Shown here: positions 8,350-16,815 of the stretch, in pieces
Layout: the number at the start of each line of letters is the position of its first letter
Numbering within the stretch: the stretch's first letter is position 1
Assembly (NCBI GenBank): GCA_965365285.1
Contig: CBDUBC010000002.1
Coordinates: 1-64,000, forward strand
Direction: 5' to 3'
Source of the DNA: JAURDE01 sp965365285
GTDB lineage: Bacteria; Bdellovibrionota; Bacteriovoracia; Bacteriovoracales; Bacteriovoracaceae
Length of the DNA: 64,000 bases
Translations under genes and position numbers: made by a program
Notes under the pieces: model-generated
What the model saw: the letters and a program-made list of their open reading frames with translations, nothing else
What the model was told of the DNA's origin: nothing
The model's database searches: none

Positions 8350-9144
8350 TTATATATAAAGTCCATATTTGTATGCGAGATAAATTGAGGCAAGCTCTCC
8401 AACAAATACTAAAATCGTCATAACGTAAAAAACGCCCGTGGCACTTTGGATCGATCTCATCTTAACGAGTCTCCATGCAAAGTAACTCATAATTCCAATA
8501 AGAATATACCCCCAACAAAGTCTCATAATAAAAATGACCCAGTTAAAAAGATAACCTTCTCCTAATCTTGTACCTTCCATAAGAAAAGGAACCAGATCAT
8601 AAAAAGAAAAAGCCAGAGCAAAAATCTTTGCCAGGAGAAGAACCCAAGTAATTTTAACGGCGTGAAGAAGAGGTTTTTCACTAAGCTTTGGCACAACGAG
8701 ATACCAATGACCCAAAACCATAGAGTAAGTTATCACTCCAAGATAGAGACAGGAGGAAAGCAGAAAAAGGTAATGAAAGAGAACACTTCCTTCTCCTCCT
8801 AAAGACCAGTTCATAAAGATGTATAGAAGGTATACAAAGGAGAGGTTTTGAACAAAATAAACCCCCCACATAAATGGAGATTTTTTATCTTTATGGAAGA
8901 TATACATAAGAATGGAACCAAAAAGAGGGATTCCATATCCGAGAGCAAAAAGATTAAGATTTCCTGGGTTTAAGTGAGAGAGGTGAATAATAAGTCCTAA
9001 AAGGAGACCAGAGCCTCCTATGGCCGAGACCACTTTTTGAAAGCCAACTCCAGTTTTTTCAGTATCAGCAAGAAAACTAAAAGTTCCCACGCCTAGACCT
9101 AATGAAATAAGAAAAAATTCCGTAACAATCTTAATTAATTCCAT
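8350..9144 (-). CDS. Multi-pass membrane protein, unknown function
   Basis: 264 residues with seven or eight hydrophobic helices and very short loops, and no signal peptide. The size and topology resemble small integral anchor subunits or heme/quinone membrane proteins (DmsC/NrfD-like size), but no defining motif was found and no partner enzyme is adjacent. It starts 14 bases inside the end of the Nudix gene, so the three genes 9589 to 7881 look like one operon. Confidence 0.65.
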   Translation of the reverse strand: MELIKIVTEFFLISLGLGVGTFSFLADTEKTGVGFQKVVSAIGGSGLLLGLIIHLSHLNPGNLNLFALGYGIPLFGSILMYIFHKDKKSPFMWGVYFVQNLSFVYLLYIFMNWSLGGEGSVLFHYLFLLSSCLYLGVITYSMVLGHWYLVVPKLSEKPLLHAVKITWVLLLAKIFALAFSFYDLVPFLMEGTRLGEGYLFNWVIFIMRLCWGYILIGIMSYFAWRLVKMRSIQSATGVFYVMTILVFVGELASIYLAYKYGLYI

Positions 9145-9589
9145 AGGACTCTTCTTTTAAAAACGCCAAAAACTCATCAATGATTTGATGATTTGCTGGT
9201 GGTATTTCATTCTTTAAATGATCGGATGTCTTATCCAAATCAAATGTAAACCATTTCCCTTTTTCTTCGAGAACTTTTATGGGCTCTCTCACAAGGCAGG
9301 TGTATATATAGAGCACTATATTTTTACCTTCATAAGTATAAGGATGAATTTTATAGTGTTCTAAAGTTTCTAAACTTTCGAGACTAGGATCTACTTCTTC
9401 TCCAAGCTCTCTTAGAGCGGCTTTTAAAGCAGACTCATTGGTCTCAATCTTACCCCCAGGAAATTCCCAAAGTCCATGGAGGCTGCCTTTGGTTTCCCTT
9501 TTTTGACACCATAATTGAACGCTTGATGCGCTTCTCTGCTTAAGAAAGATAATTATGGATACTGGTAAAATCTTACTCACCAAGTCCAT
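9131..9589 (-). CDS. Nudix hydrolase, MutT-like
   Basis: The Nudix box runs from Gly46 to Val66: GX5E (E52), then seven residues and RELGEEV, which supplies the metal-binding glutamates. The final Gly of the consensus is replaced. PGG before the box and the N-terminal strand with QLWCQKRE resemble MutT-type 8-oxo-dGTP pyrophosphatases, which clean the nucleotide pool. Exact substrate is uncertain because Nudix enzymes vary. First gene of a three-gene minus-strand set. Confidence 0.85.
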   Translation of the reverse strand: MDLVSKILPVSIIIFLKQRSASSVQLWCQKRETKGSLHGLWEFPGGKIETNESALKAALRELGEEVDPSLESLETLEHYKIHPYTYEGKNIVLYIYTCLVREPIKVLEEKGKWFTFDLDKTSDHLKNEIPPANHQIIDEFLAFLKEESYGIN

Positions 9590-9624
9590 CTATCATAATG
9601 CACTCGTTAATTCCATGATGCTTA

Positions 9625-9654
9625 TTGACACATTTGGTTAAAAAGAGATACAAG
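9625..9654 (+). promoter_or_regulatory. Possible promoter giving a leaderless dus mRNA
   Basis: TTGACA at 9625-9630, an 18-base spacer, and TACAAG at 9649-9654 as a 4/6 -10 box. Six bases later is the ATG at 9661. If used, the in-frame TTG at 9625 would be the -35 box and not a start codon. Confidence 0.35.
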
Positions 9655-9660
9655 CCCGAA

Positions 9661-10620
9661 ATGACCATTAAACCTGGATCCTTGCTCTTTGCCCCACTTG
9701 AGGGAATTACCGATGAGACCTATAGGCTCACCATCGAAGACCTGTACCCAGAGTGGGATCTACTTTCAACGGACTTCTTAAGAATTCCTTCTAACGCTCC
9801 TTATCCTGCTAAAAAGGTCATCGAGCACTTTGGTACCAAGGCACCTAAAAAAAAGACGGTTTATCAAATTCTGGTTTCTAAACGAAGCCTTATTGAGCCC
9901 ACTCTAAGGCATATTATTGACCAGGACTATCCTTACCTCGATCTTAATCTTGGCTGTCCTTCCGATACGGTGAATAAGAATTTAGGAGGAGCCTATCTTC
10001 TTTCAGACATTGAGGCCCTTGGGACGATCCTTAAAAAAATTAGAAAGCAGTATAAGGGCCGATTTACCGTCAAGATGAGAACCGGCTACCTAGACACTTC
10101 CCTTTTTATTGATCTTCTTAAATGCATTGAAGATCATGGTGTGGAAGCAATCACTCTTCATGCCCGTACTAAAAGTCAGCTTTATAAGGGAGTTGCCGAT
10201 TGGAGCTTTATTAAAAAGGCAGTGGAAACCGTTTCCATTCCAGTAATTGGAAATGGAGATATTTGGACTCCTCAGGATATCAAAAGAATGTTTGAAGAGA
10301 CTGGCTGTCACTCGGTCATGCTTGGACGAGGTGCCATGAAAACGCCTTGGTTAGCGACATTGTATAAGAGCTATGATCTCGCTGATATGGATGATGAGTT
10401 TCTTTTACAGAAAAGAAGAGAGTTTTTAGGAGACTATTATTTTTATCTTCAAAAAGGTTATGAGAAGAAAGGCCTTAATCACGAAGTCATTCTTAAACGC
10501 TTTAAGGCCTTTGGTCGATATATCTTTGATGATTTCAGTACTGATGGAAAAGTGAAAAGCTCATTTTTGCGATCAGAAAACCTCTCGCAGTTTAATGAGC
10601 TTCTCCAATCTCTTACTTAA
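9661..10620 (+). CDS. dus: tRNA-dihydrouridine synthase (Dus family)
   Basis: An FMN enzyme that reduces uridine to dihydrouridine in the tRNA D-loop. The TIM-barrel signatures are present: APLEGITDETYR near the start, LNLGCPS with the catalytic Cys at residue 99, the substrate-binding KMRTGY, TLHARTKSQ, GNGDI and MLGRGAM. The start is placed at ATG 9661, giving the usual short lead before APLEG; a TTG at 9625 would add 12 residues but has no ribosome site and forms a good -35 box. The paralogue group (DusA, B or C) was not resolved. It overlaps the convergent GH5 gene by eight bases. Confidence 0.9.
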   Translation: MTIKPGSLLFAPLEGITDETYRLTIEDLYPEWDLLSTDFLRIPSNAPYPAKKVIEHFGTKAPKKKTVYQILVSKRSLIEPTLRHIIDQDYPYLDLNLGCPSDTVNKNLGGAYLLSDIEALGTILKKIRKQYKGRFTVKMRTGYLDTSLFIDLLKCIEDHGVEAITLHARTKSQLYKGVADWSFIKKAVETVSIPVIGNGDIWTPQDIKRMFEETGCHSVMLGRGAMKTPWLATLYKSYDLADMDDEFLLQKRREFLGDYYFYLQKGYEKKGLNHEVILKRFKAFGRYIFDDFSTDGKVKSSFLRSENLSQFNELLQSLT

Positions 10621-12514
10621 TAAGAGGATTATCTTGTCTAACATATCCATTAAAAATAATTGGACTTTTTTCCTTAGCAATTCTTTTCATGGTTTGCTCT
10701 TGAATCTTTTGTAAATCTCTAAAAGAGAGCTCATTAAGAGCTGCTAATTCGGCAACGATTACAAAGTGATAGGAATTAGCACTCTCCCCTCTGTCTGGAT
10801 CGTCGTAAATATAGAGTGTTGAAGGGCCATTTTCTTCTTTGGAGAGAAGAAACTCATTTTTTTCAAAGCTTGGATTCATATTAAGGTTTTGAACCCCTCT
10901 TTCAATTCTCTTATCTGTAATAACTACCGTTTTACTGAGATCGAAATGTCTCGGTATAGAAAGCTCTGTTGGAGCATCCGCTGTTCTTCCTCTCCATATA
11001 GAGATCGCAAACTTTCGATTTCTGAAATACCTCTTTCGGGTATTTTTTGGAGCAATGGCATTCCAATCAAGAGTTGTCCCTTTCCAGTAACTTTTGACAT
11101 TATCATTATAAAAGAAAGTCATCAGCTCCCCTTGAGTTCTTTTGGGGTAAGCTCTTCCTGTGGTAAGTTCGTCCTTAAGCCTTGCTCCTCCTACTCTTTT
11201 TTCCCATGTCCACTGAGTGGTGGAAGTGAAAGGAGAATAGAAATCGGCATATCGATTAAGATTGGTTGACCTTTTTCGAAGTTCAAGCGCTTGATAAGCT
11301 GCCTTAAGATTTCGGCTAGGGTCAGAGGATTCTTTTCTTATATCACTACCTCCTAGTGGCCAGGTTCCAAACTCACTGGCAAAAAGAGGAGCATCCCAAT
11401 TACGAGACTCCTTAATAGCTTTTTCTTGAATTCTTAAATAACCACCATTTTTAACCTTGGTGATACCCATGGACTCTCTAGTTTCATCATAAAAGTGATA
11501 ATTAAAGACCCATTTTCCTTTTGGAGTATAATTAAGAAGCCCTGTTCCTGAACCACCTTGGAAGGTAATCGGAAGTTTTAGATTCCACATCATATGAGGT
11601 TCACCAAAGAAAAACTTGGACTCCCATCCTACACGTTTCATTACTTTGACCGTCTTTTCATAGAATGGGAAAAGCTGCTCGTTAAGCCACTTTTTAGTTT
11701 TTGCTCTTCTGGTGAAACCTCCATAGTGAGGCTCATTAAAAATATCCAAACCTATTATATATTTAAACTCATCTTCGCTAAGTTGTGACTTAATTCTCTT
11801 AAGTCCAAACTCAACCATTTTAAGGTACTCATCTTGGATTTTTCGCGGTCCTTTTGGAGTTTCAAGCGTGATATTATTCCAAAAATTTTGAAGCCCCTGA
11901 ATGACTCCTTTATTGAGAACATAGTGAACAGACCAACCGATCTTACAAAGTTTTTCTCCAAGACCTTTCCCACAACCTGGCTCCGGAAGGTTTTTCATTC
12001 CCTCAACTACCCATTTTGGGGCCCCGTTAGATCCACCTGGGATATGTTTTGAAAAAGTATCTTGGTGAAAATCAATAAAGACATACATCTTCTTTTTAAT
12101 TGCTTCCCTAATTTGAAGAACTTGCTCATCAAAATATTTAGCATCGATGACATCGACATCGGGCTGAGCGCCTTCCCAAGTAAAAAGCCATCGCACAATA
12201 TTAGATCCCGTTTCCTTATGAAAATCATTGAGAACATTTTTTGCATCTTCTTGATCGACCCAAGGCTTAAACCCATGAGTAGAGTTTTTAGACTGACCAC
12301 ACATATTCCAGCCCCGAAAGGTCACTTCTCTTCCATAGCCATCAACAAAAACCTTGTCTCGTTCTTTTTTAAAGGTTTTATAACGAGTACCGATTTCATG
12401 GGTCTTTTCATCAAAGGTGTTGAGAAAAGAGAGATTTCGAAGCGATGGATCCACAAATTCAGATTTTGAATAAGCAGAATTGATTAAAAAAAGAGCTAAT
12501 AAAAAGAATTTCAT
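10613..12514 (-). CDS. Secreted glycoside hydrolase family 5, endoglycoceramidase-like
   Basis: Signal peptide at residues 1-16 (cleavage after AYS), then a GH5 (clan A) TIM barrel: FRGWNMCG, FIDFHQD (like the DMHQD of endoglycoceramidases), FNEP with the acid/base Glu261, and FASEFGTW with the nucleophile Glu381. A C-terminal beta-rich segment (about 490-600) resembles the beta-sandwich of endoglycoceramidases. Such enzymes cut the bond between a glycan and ceramide or another beta-glycoside. It is exported, so the substrate is in the periplasm or outside. A ribosome site (AGGAAA) precedes the ATG. Bacterial substrate specificity cannot be told from sequence. Confidence 0.82.
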   Translation of the reverse strand: MKFFLLALFLINSAYSKSEFVDPSLRNLSFLNTFDEKTHEIGTRYKTFKKERDKVFVDGYGREVTFRGWNMCGQSKNSTHGFKPWVDQEDAKNVLNDFHKETGSNIVRWLFTWEGAQPDVDVIDAKYFDEQVLQIREAIKKKMYVFIDFHQDTFSKHIPGGSNGAPKWVVEGMKNLPEPGCGKGLGEKLCKIGWSVHYVLNKGVIQGLQNFWNNITLETPKGPRKIQDEYLKMVEFGLKRIKSQLSEDEFKYIIGLDIFNEPHYGGFTRRAKTKKWLNEQLFPFYEKTVKVMKRVGWESKFFFGEPHMMWNLKLPITFQGGSGTGLLNYTPKGKWVFNYHFYDETRESMGITKVKNGGYLRIQEKAIKESRNWDAPLFASEFGTWPLGGSDIRKESSDPSRNLKAAYQALELRKRSTNLNRYADFYSPFTSTTQWTWEKRVGGARLKDELTTGRAYPKRTQGELMTFFYNDNVKSYWKGTTLDWNAIAPKNTRKRYFRNRKFAISIWRGRTADAPTELSIPRHFDLSKTVVITDKRIERGVQNLNMNPSFEKNEFLLSKEENGPSTLYIYDDPDRGESANSYHFVIVAELAALNELSFRDLQKIQEQTMKRIAKEKSPIIFNGYVRQDNPLIK

Positions 12515-12613
12515 AGTATTTCCTATTGAATATTTTTCTTAAAGTCTTATCATTTGAAGCACTTAATGCAAATCTAAGTCGGGATATATGAAAAAAATGA
12601 CCGGGACAAATAT

Positions 12614-13030
12614 CTAATATACCGTAGAATTTCTTTTAAAAAGTAGAATCTCAGATAGGACAATTCCTAGAACAAGAAGAGGGATAGATCCATAGCCGAC
12701 ACAGATCACCAACGTAGAACCATAAAGAAACGGAGAGAAGGCACGAAGAAACATATTTTTAATAAGATTAGGCGAATAACCTCCTAACTTTCCAAAAAAA
12801 CTATCTGAGAGATAGATGAGTCTAATAAAGGAATAGCGATAGCTTTTCCTCTCTACACGCTCTTTTATAAAAGGTGCCTTAAGGACGACCTGCCAACTAA
12901 ATCCAAGAGTAAAAAGAATGAGATTCCAGAGATCGACCTCAACAAGGTTGAGGACGATCATTGAAATCACATAAGGTGGAAAAATTAAAAGATAATATTT
13001 TGAAAGTATCTTTTTCTTCCGAGGATTCAC
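12614..13030 (-). CDS. Small membrane protein, unknown function
   Basis: 138 residues, three to four hydrophobic segments (about 13-28, 33-47, 96-125) separated by a basic stretch (KERVERKSYR). It begins at a GTG directly after the rny stop codon with no separate ribosome site, so translation is probably coupled to rny. No family is recognised. Confidence 0.6.
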   Translation of the reverse strand: MNPRKKKILSKYYLLIFPPYVISMIVLNLVEVDLWNLILFTLGFSWQVVLKAPFIKERVERKSYRYSFIRLIYLSDSFFGKLGGYSPNLIKNMFLRAFSPFLYGSTLVICVGYGSIPLLVLGIVLSEILLFKRNSTVY

Positions 13031-14590
13031 TTATCGAGCAACTCCTACGGCCTTGGTTTCTCTAAGGACCGTTACTTTTATCGTTCCAGGATAAGACATT
13101 TCTTGCTCGATTTTCTTAGCAATGTCTCGAGAAAGAAGAACTGTCTGCTCATCATTGATCTTATCATTTTCAACAAAAACTCTGATCTCTCGACCACCAC
13201 TGATCGCATATGATCGTGAGACTCCATCAAAGCTATTAACGATTTCTTCGATATCCGTTAGCCTCGAAACATAAGACTCCATCATGGCCTTTCGAGCACC
13301 TGGTCTGGCTCCGGAAAGACCATCAGAGGCTGCAACAAGGTGAGCGAGAACACTTTCTGGTTTTTCGTCGTCGTGGTGAGCTCTAATCGCATGAACAATA
13401 TCATGAGGCTCTCCATATTTTTTAGCAAAGTCAGCACCAATCACAGCGTGAGATCCTTCAGCGGAAGCATCAATAACTTTACCGATATCGTGAAGTAGAG
13501 CAGCTCTTCTGGCCTGCTTAACATTCATACCAAGCTCTTCGGCCATGGCACCACAAATAAAAGCCGCTTCAAGAGCATGCTGATATTGATTTTGGGTATA
13601 AGAAGTTCTCCAATTCAGAGCACCAACAAGCTTTAAAATCTCTGGGTGGATTCCGTGAACTCCGATTTCCATTTGAGCTTTTTGACCAAGATCTAGAAGC
13701 TGCTTATCAAGTTCACTTTTTGATTTATCATGAAATTCTTCAATTTTGGCTGGGTGTATTCTTCCATCCGCAATTAGTTTTTGAAGAGTCAGTCTTGCAA
13801 TCTCTCTTCTCACAACATTAAAGGAAGAGATAACGACAACCTCAGGGGTATCATCAATAATTAGATCGACTCCACAGATCTGTTCAAAGGCCCGAATATT
13901 TCGACCTTCTCGCCCAATCAGCCTTCCTTTTACATCATCGGATGGAAGCTCGATGGAACTAATTGTTTTTTCAGCAACGAAATCCCCGGCAAATCTTTGA
14001 ATGGCAATACCAATTATTCTTTTAGAAGCTTTTTCTGCATCTTCTTTTGCCATTTCTTCAAGTCTTCTGAATTCTTTAGCAAACTCGACCTTGGCCTCCT
14101 CGGTCATATTCTCAAGTAGGATCTTCTTCGCTTCATCCTTGCTCATGCCAGCGACTTCACTTAGCTTTTCGGCTAGCTCATCTTGTCTGCTTTTATAGCG
14201 ACCGATTTCTTTATTAAGGTTTTCTTTTTCTAACTCAAGGTTTCCCTTGATTTGATCCAACTTAGAACTCTTCTCCTGACTTTCTTCAAGCTTTGCCTCG
14301 AGTTGAGCTTCTTTTTTAGCCAGCTGTTTCTCAAGATTTTTGAATTCGTTTTGCCTTTTTCTTTCTTCTTTTTCTAGCTCTTCTTTACCTTCATGAATGA
14401 TTTCTTTAGCTTCTTTTCGGGCATTATACTTAATCTCATTGGCATCTTTCTTTGCTTTTTCAATGATTTCATCCGCTCGATTTTCTCGCTCTTTTCGCTC
14501 AGCAGCTGTCTTTCTATTAAAGACTAAGAAAATGACGCCTGCTCCGGCCATGAAGGAAATGAGAATGGCCAACACATCTGTTATATTCAT
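13031..14590 (-). CDS. rny: Ribonuclease Y
   Basis: A membrane-anchored endoribonuclease that starts mRNA decay. The protein shows an N-terminal transmembrane helix (6-24), a long charged coiled coil (about 30-180), a KH domain with GRLIGREGRNIRAFE, and an HD domain with LLHDIGK and later HHDDEKPES, ending in the conserved C-terminal region. The length of 519 is normal. It is the fourth gene of a minus-strand run from ftsY and is followed without gap by a small membrane protein gene. Confidence 0.96.
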   Translation of the reverse strand: MNITDVLAILISFMAGAGVIFLVFNRKTAAERKERENRADEIIEKAKKDANEIKYNARKEAKEIIHEGKEELEKEERKRQNEFKNLEKQLAKKEAQLEAKLEESQEKSSKLDQIKGNLELEKENLNKEIGRYKSRQDELAEKLSEVAGMSKDEAKKILLENMTEEAKVEFAKEFRRLEEMAKEDAEKASKRIIGIAIQRFAGDFVAEKTISSIELPSDDVKGRLIGREGRNIRAFEQICGVDLIIDDTPEVVVISSFNVVRREIARLTLQKLIADGRIHPAKIEEFHDKSKSELDKQLLDLGQKAQMEIGVHGIHPEILKLVGALNWRTSYTQNQYQHALEAAFICGAMAEELGMNVKQARRAALLHDIGKVIDASAEGSHAVIGADFAKKYGEPHDIVHAIRAHHDDEKPESVLAHLVAASDGLSGARPGARKAMMESYVSRLTDIEEIVNSFDGVSRSYAISGGREIRVFVENDKINDEQTVLLSRDIAKKIEQEMSYPGTIKVTVLRETKAVGVAR

Positions 14591-14596
14591 TTATTT

Positions 14597-15163
14597 TTAC
14601 TCCCTCTTATTAATTGTTTTTTTGTCCGTAACTATATATTCCACACTTTGATCATGTTCTTTTGCAGGGACGTGATCAAGTAATTGAAAATCAAAGCAAA
14701 TACCAACTCTACGACCATTGAAGTTTTCTAAGTAGCGGTCGTAATAACCTTTTCCTCGTCCAAGTCTTCTTCCTTTCAAATCGTAGGCAAGAGCTGGAAT
14801 AACCAGGATATCGGGCACAACTGGATTATTTCTAACTGAATCTGGAGGACCTTTAATCGTAACTCCAAAATCATTTTGTTCAACACATTCATCAGGCTTA
14901 CATTTAAAATAGACCATCTCTCCATTTTCAATCGATGGGTAAGCCAGTGAGTCCCAAAGAATTTCCCCAAATCCGAGTTCCCAATTAGGCTCGTCACTAA
15001 GAGGTGAAAATACTCCGATTAAACTTTTTGAATCATTAAGAGAGTGAATGAGAGAAATAAGGTTACGGGATATCTCTAAGGATCTCGAATGGAGCTCCAT
15101 TGTCGCCGATTCAGAGATAAGTTGTTTAACTTTTCTTCTTAGCTCTTTTTTATCCGGGTCCAC
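14597..15163 (-). CDS. fau: 5-formyltetrahydrofolate cyclo-ligase
   Basis: It converts 5-formyl-THF to 5,10-methenyl-THF with ATP, removing an inhibitory folate. Features are the basic N-terminus (KKELRRKVK), FSPLSDEPN, VIPALAYDLKG, and the ATP/folate loop GRGKGYYDRYL at residues 135-145. The start is a GTG at 15163. It lies 17 bases after zapA; the zapA-fau pair is also adjacent in gammaproteobacteria, where 6S RNA sits between, but here there is no room for that RNA. Confidence 0.92.
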   Translation of the reverse strand: MDPDKKELRRKVKQLISESATMELHSRSLEISRNLISLIHSLNDSKSLIGVFSPLSDEPNWELGFGEILWDSLAYPSIENGEMVYFKCKPDECVEQNDFGVTIKGPPDSVRNNPVVPDILVIPALAYDLKGRRLGRGKGYYDRYLENFNGRRVGICFDFQLLDHVPAKEHDQSVEYIVTDKKTINKRE

Positions 15164-15180
15164 TTATTTACCCAATATAT

Positions 15181-15492
15181 CTATTGAGGAGCAGAGGGTG
15201 AGATTTCTTCTATAGTTTGAAGGGCATCCATCGCTGATCTTTGGAGTTCAGTAATACTCTCGTTGTATTCCATACTTAACTTCATATTATCATTGGCCAT
15301 CTTGAGTGCTAAAAGCACGGCCACTTGCCCATTATCTAAGCTTGGATAAGCTTCTTTTATTTTAACAGCTTCCTTACTTACAAACTCTACGATTTCTCTA
15401 GCTCTGCCGGAATCCTCGCTGGCGTCAGCTTTAAATCTGACATTAAACCCCAATACTTCGAATTCCTGACTATCTCTTAATTGTTCCATCAT
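15181..15492 (-). CDS. zapA: Cell division protein ZapA
   Basis: A 103-residue FtsZ-ring-associated protein that bundles FtsZ protofilaments. It has the ZapA pattern: an N-terminal beta part (FEVLGFNVRFKA), the helix AREIVEFVSKEA, then ALLALKMANDN and a long C-terminal coiled coil. It lies between ftsY and fau. There is no ribosome site before the paired ATG codons, and a promoter box places the transcript start at the ATG. Confidence 0.87.
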   Translation of the reverse strand: MMEQLRDSQEFEVLGFNVRFKADASEDSGRAREIVEFVSKEAVKIKEAYPSLDNGQVAVLLALKMANDNMKLSMEYNESITELQRSAMDALQTIEEISPSAPQ

Positions 15493-15497
15493 ATTTC

Positions 15498-15526
15498 ACA
15501 TTAGGGTATTACCCTAATTTAGTCAA
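15498..15526 (-). promoter_or_regulatory. zapA promoter with palindromic operator in its spacer
   Basis: On the minus strand: TTGACT (15526 to 15521), a 17-base spacer, TAATGT (15503 to 15498), then five bases to the ATG. A perfect palindrome ATTAGGGT-ATT-ACCCTAAT at 15500-15518 fills the spacer. The arrangement looks like an operator controlling a leaderless zapA-fau-rny transcript. Confidence 0.5.
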
Positions 15527-15534
15527 TGTTAACT

Positions 15535-16716
15535 CTATGCTTCTATTTCTTCCAAACCAAGAAGAGCTCCCAGATAGTCATCCAGATTAAATATATTGAG
15601 ATCTTCAACATTTTCCCCTACCCCAATATAAGTAATAGGAGTTTTTAGCTTCTCAACGATCGATATGGCACTTCCGGCTTTTGACGAGCCGTCACATTTT
15701 GTAAAAATAAGACCAGTCAGGTTAAGTGTCTTATGAAACTCTTCTGCTTGCCTAATCGCATTTTGACCTGTGATGGCGTCAATAACCAGAAGAACCTGAT
15801 GAGGCGCTGTTTCATCAATTTTTTCAAGAACCTTTTTCGATTTTGAGAGCTCCTCCATTAGATTACCTGCCGTATGTAATCTTCCAGCAGTATCAAGAAT
15901 ACAGTAATCGGCATTCATTTGAGTCGCCCTCTCTAGTGCCTCAAATCCTACTCCACTTGGATTACTTCCCTCTTTAGCTCGAACCATTTCCGCTCCGGCC
16001 CTTTGACACCATACTTCTAACTGATCGACGGCAGCCGCTCTAAAAGTATCACAGGCACCAACAACGACCTTAGCCCCTTGCTTTGTAAGCTTGGTGGCAA
16101 GCTTTCCAATTGTAGTGGTTTTTCCAGCACCATTAACTCCCACAACCATAATAACCTTAGGTCTATCCTCCCCTGGAGTGAATTCATATAATGAGTGATC
16201 CACTTTATCTTGGGTAGTACTCATTTTGCTTTTTAAAAAGTTATAGAGAAACTCTTTAAAGACCTTTTCATCAGCTTCTTTTCCAAGAAAGTTTTTCTCA
16301 ATCTCTCCAAGAAGTTCATTAACGGTGCTTGGGCCAACATCGGCTCCATAAAGAAGCTCTTCGATTTCTTCGATTTTATCCTCATCAATTTTTCCGTGGA
16401 TTAATTTCGTCATTTTTCCCCAGACTTCCGAGCGAGATCTTTCTAGACCGTTCATGAGTCTTTGTTTCCATGAAACAGTGACGACTTTTTCAACCACCGG
16501 CTCTTCAACTTTAGGCTCAAGGATTTCTTCTTTTGGAAGCTCTTGGGTCTTAGGTTCTTCTTTTCTTTCTAGTGCAGGATGTGGTTTTTTTGCCGTCAAA
16601 AAAGGGAGGGCAGAAACCAAGAGGAATAATGCTCCAAGAACACCCCATACATCACCACTGTTGGCGACTGTATTAAGATTTAGCGCATCAAATATGCTCT
16701 GCAATATATCTGTCAT
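15535..16716 (-). CDS. ftsY: Signal recognition particle receptor FtsY
   Basis: The SRP receptor GTPase that docks ribosome-SRP complexes at the membrane. Features are an N-terminal hydrophobic helix (about 23-41), an acidic/Pro linker, the NG domain with P-loop GVNGAGKT at 193-200, DTFRAAA, DTAGRLH and TKCDG. The N-terminal transmembrane helix replaces the purely peripheral acidic A-domain of E. coli FtsY and is common outside gammaproteobacteria. A strong AAGGAG precedes the ATG. First gene of the ftsY-zapA-fau-rny run, although zapA appears to have its own promoter. Confidence 0.96.
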   Translation of the reverse strand: MTDILQSIFDALNLNTVANSGDVWGVLGALFLLVSALPFLTAKKPHPALERKEEPKTQELPKEEILEPKVEEPVVEKVVTVSWKQRLMNGLERSRSEVWGKMTKLIHGKIDEDKIEEIEELLYGADVGPSTVNELLGEIEKNFLGKEADEKVFKEFLYNFLKSKMSTTQDKVDHSLYEFTPGEDRPKVIMVVGVNGAGKTTTIGKLATKLTKQGAKVVVGACDTFRAAAVDQLEVWCQRAGAEMVRAKEGSNPSGVGFEALERATQMNADYCILDTAGRLHTAGNLMEELSKSKKVLEKIDETAPHQVLLVIDAITGQNAIRQAEEFHKTLNLTGLIFTKCDGSSKAGSAISIVEKLKTPITYIGVGENVEDLNIFNLDDYLGALLGLEEIEA

Positions 16717-16815
16717 TTTTTCTCCTTAACTAAGGCTCATTCAGTTAGCACAACAATTTTTACATGGAAAGAAAGCTTCCTTTTCAAGGCCTAGAATTTG
16801 GTCTAGTTAGGAGGA

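Noticed and set aside
9625..9660. TTG start for the dihydrouridine synthase
   Set aside because: No ribosome site; the TTG is part of a TTGACA box and the ATG at 9661 gives the usual N-terminus.
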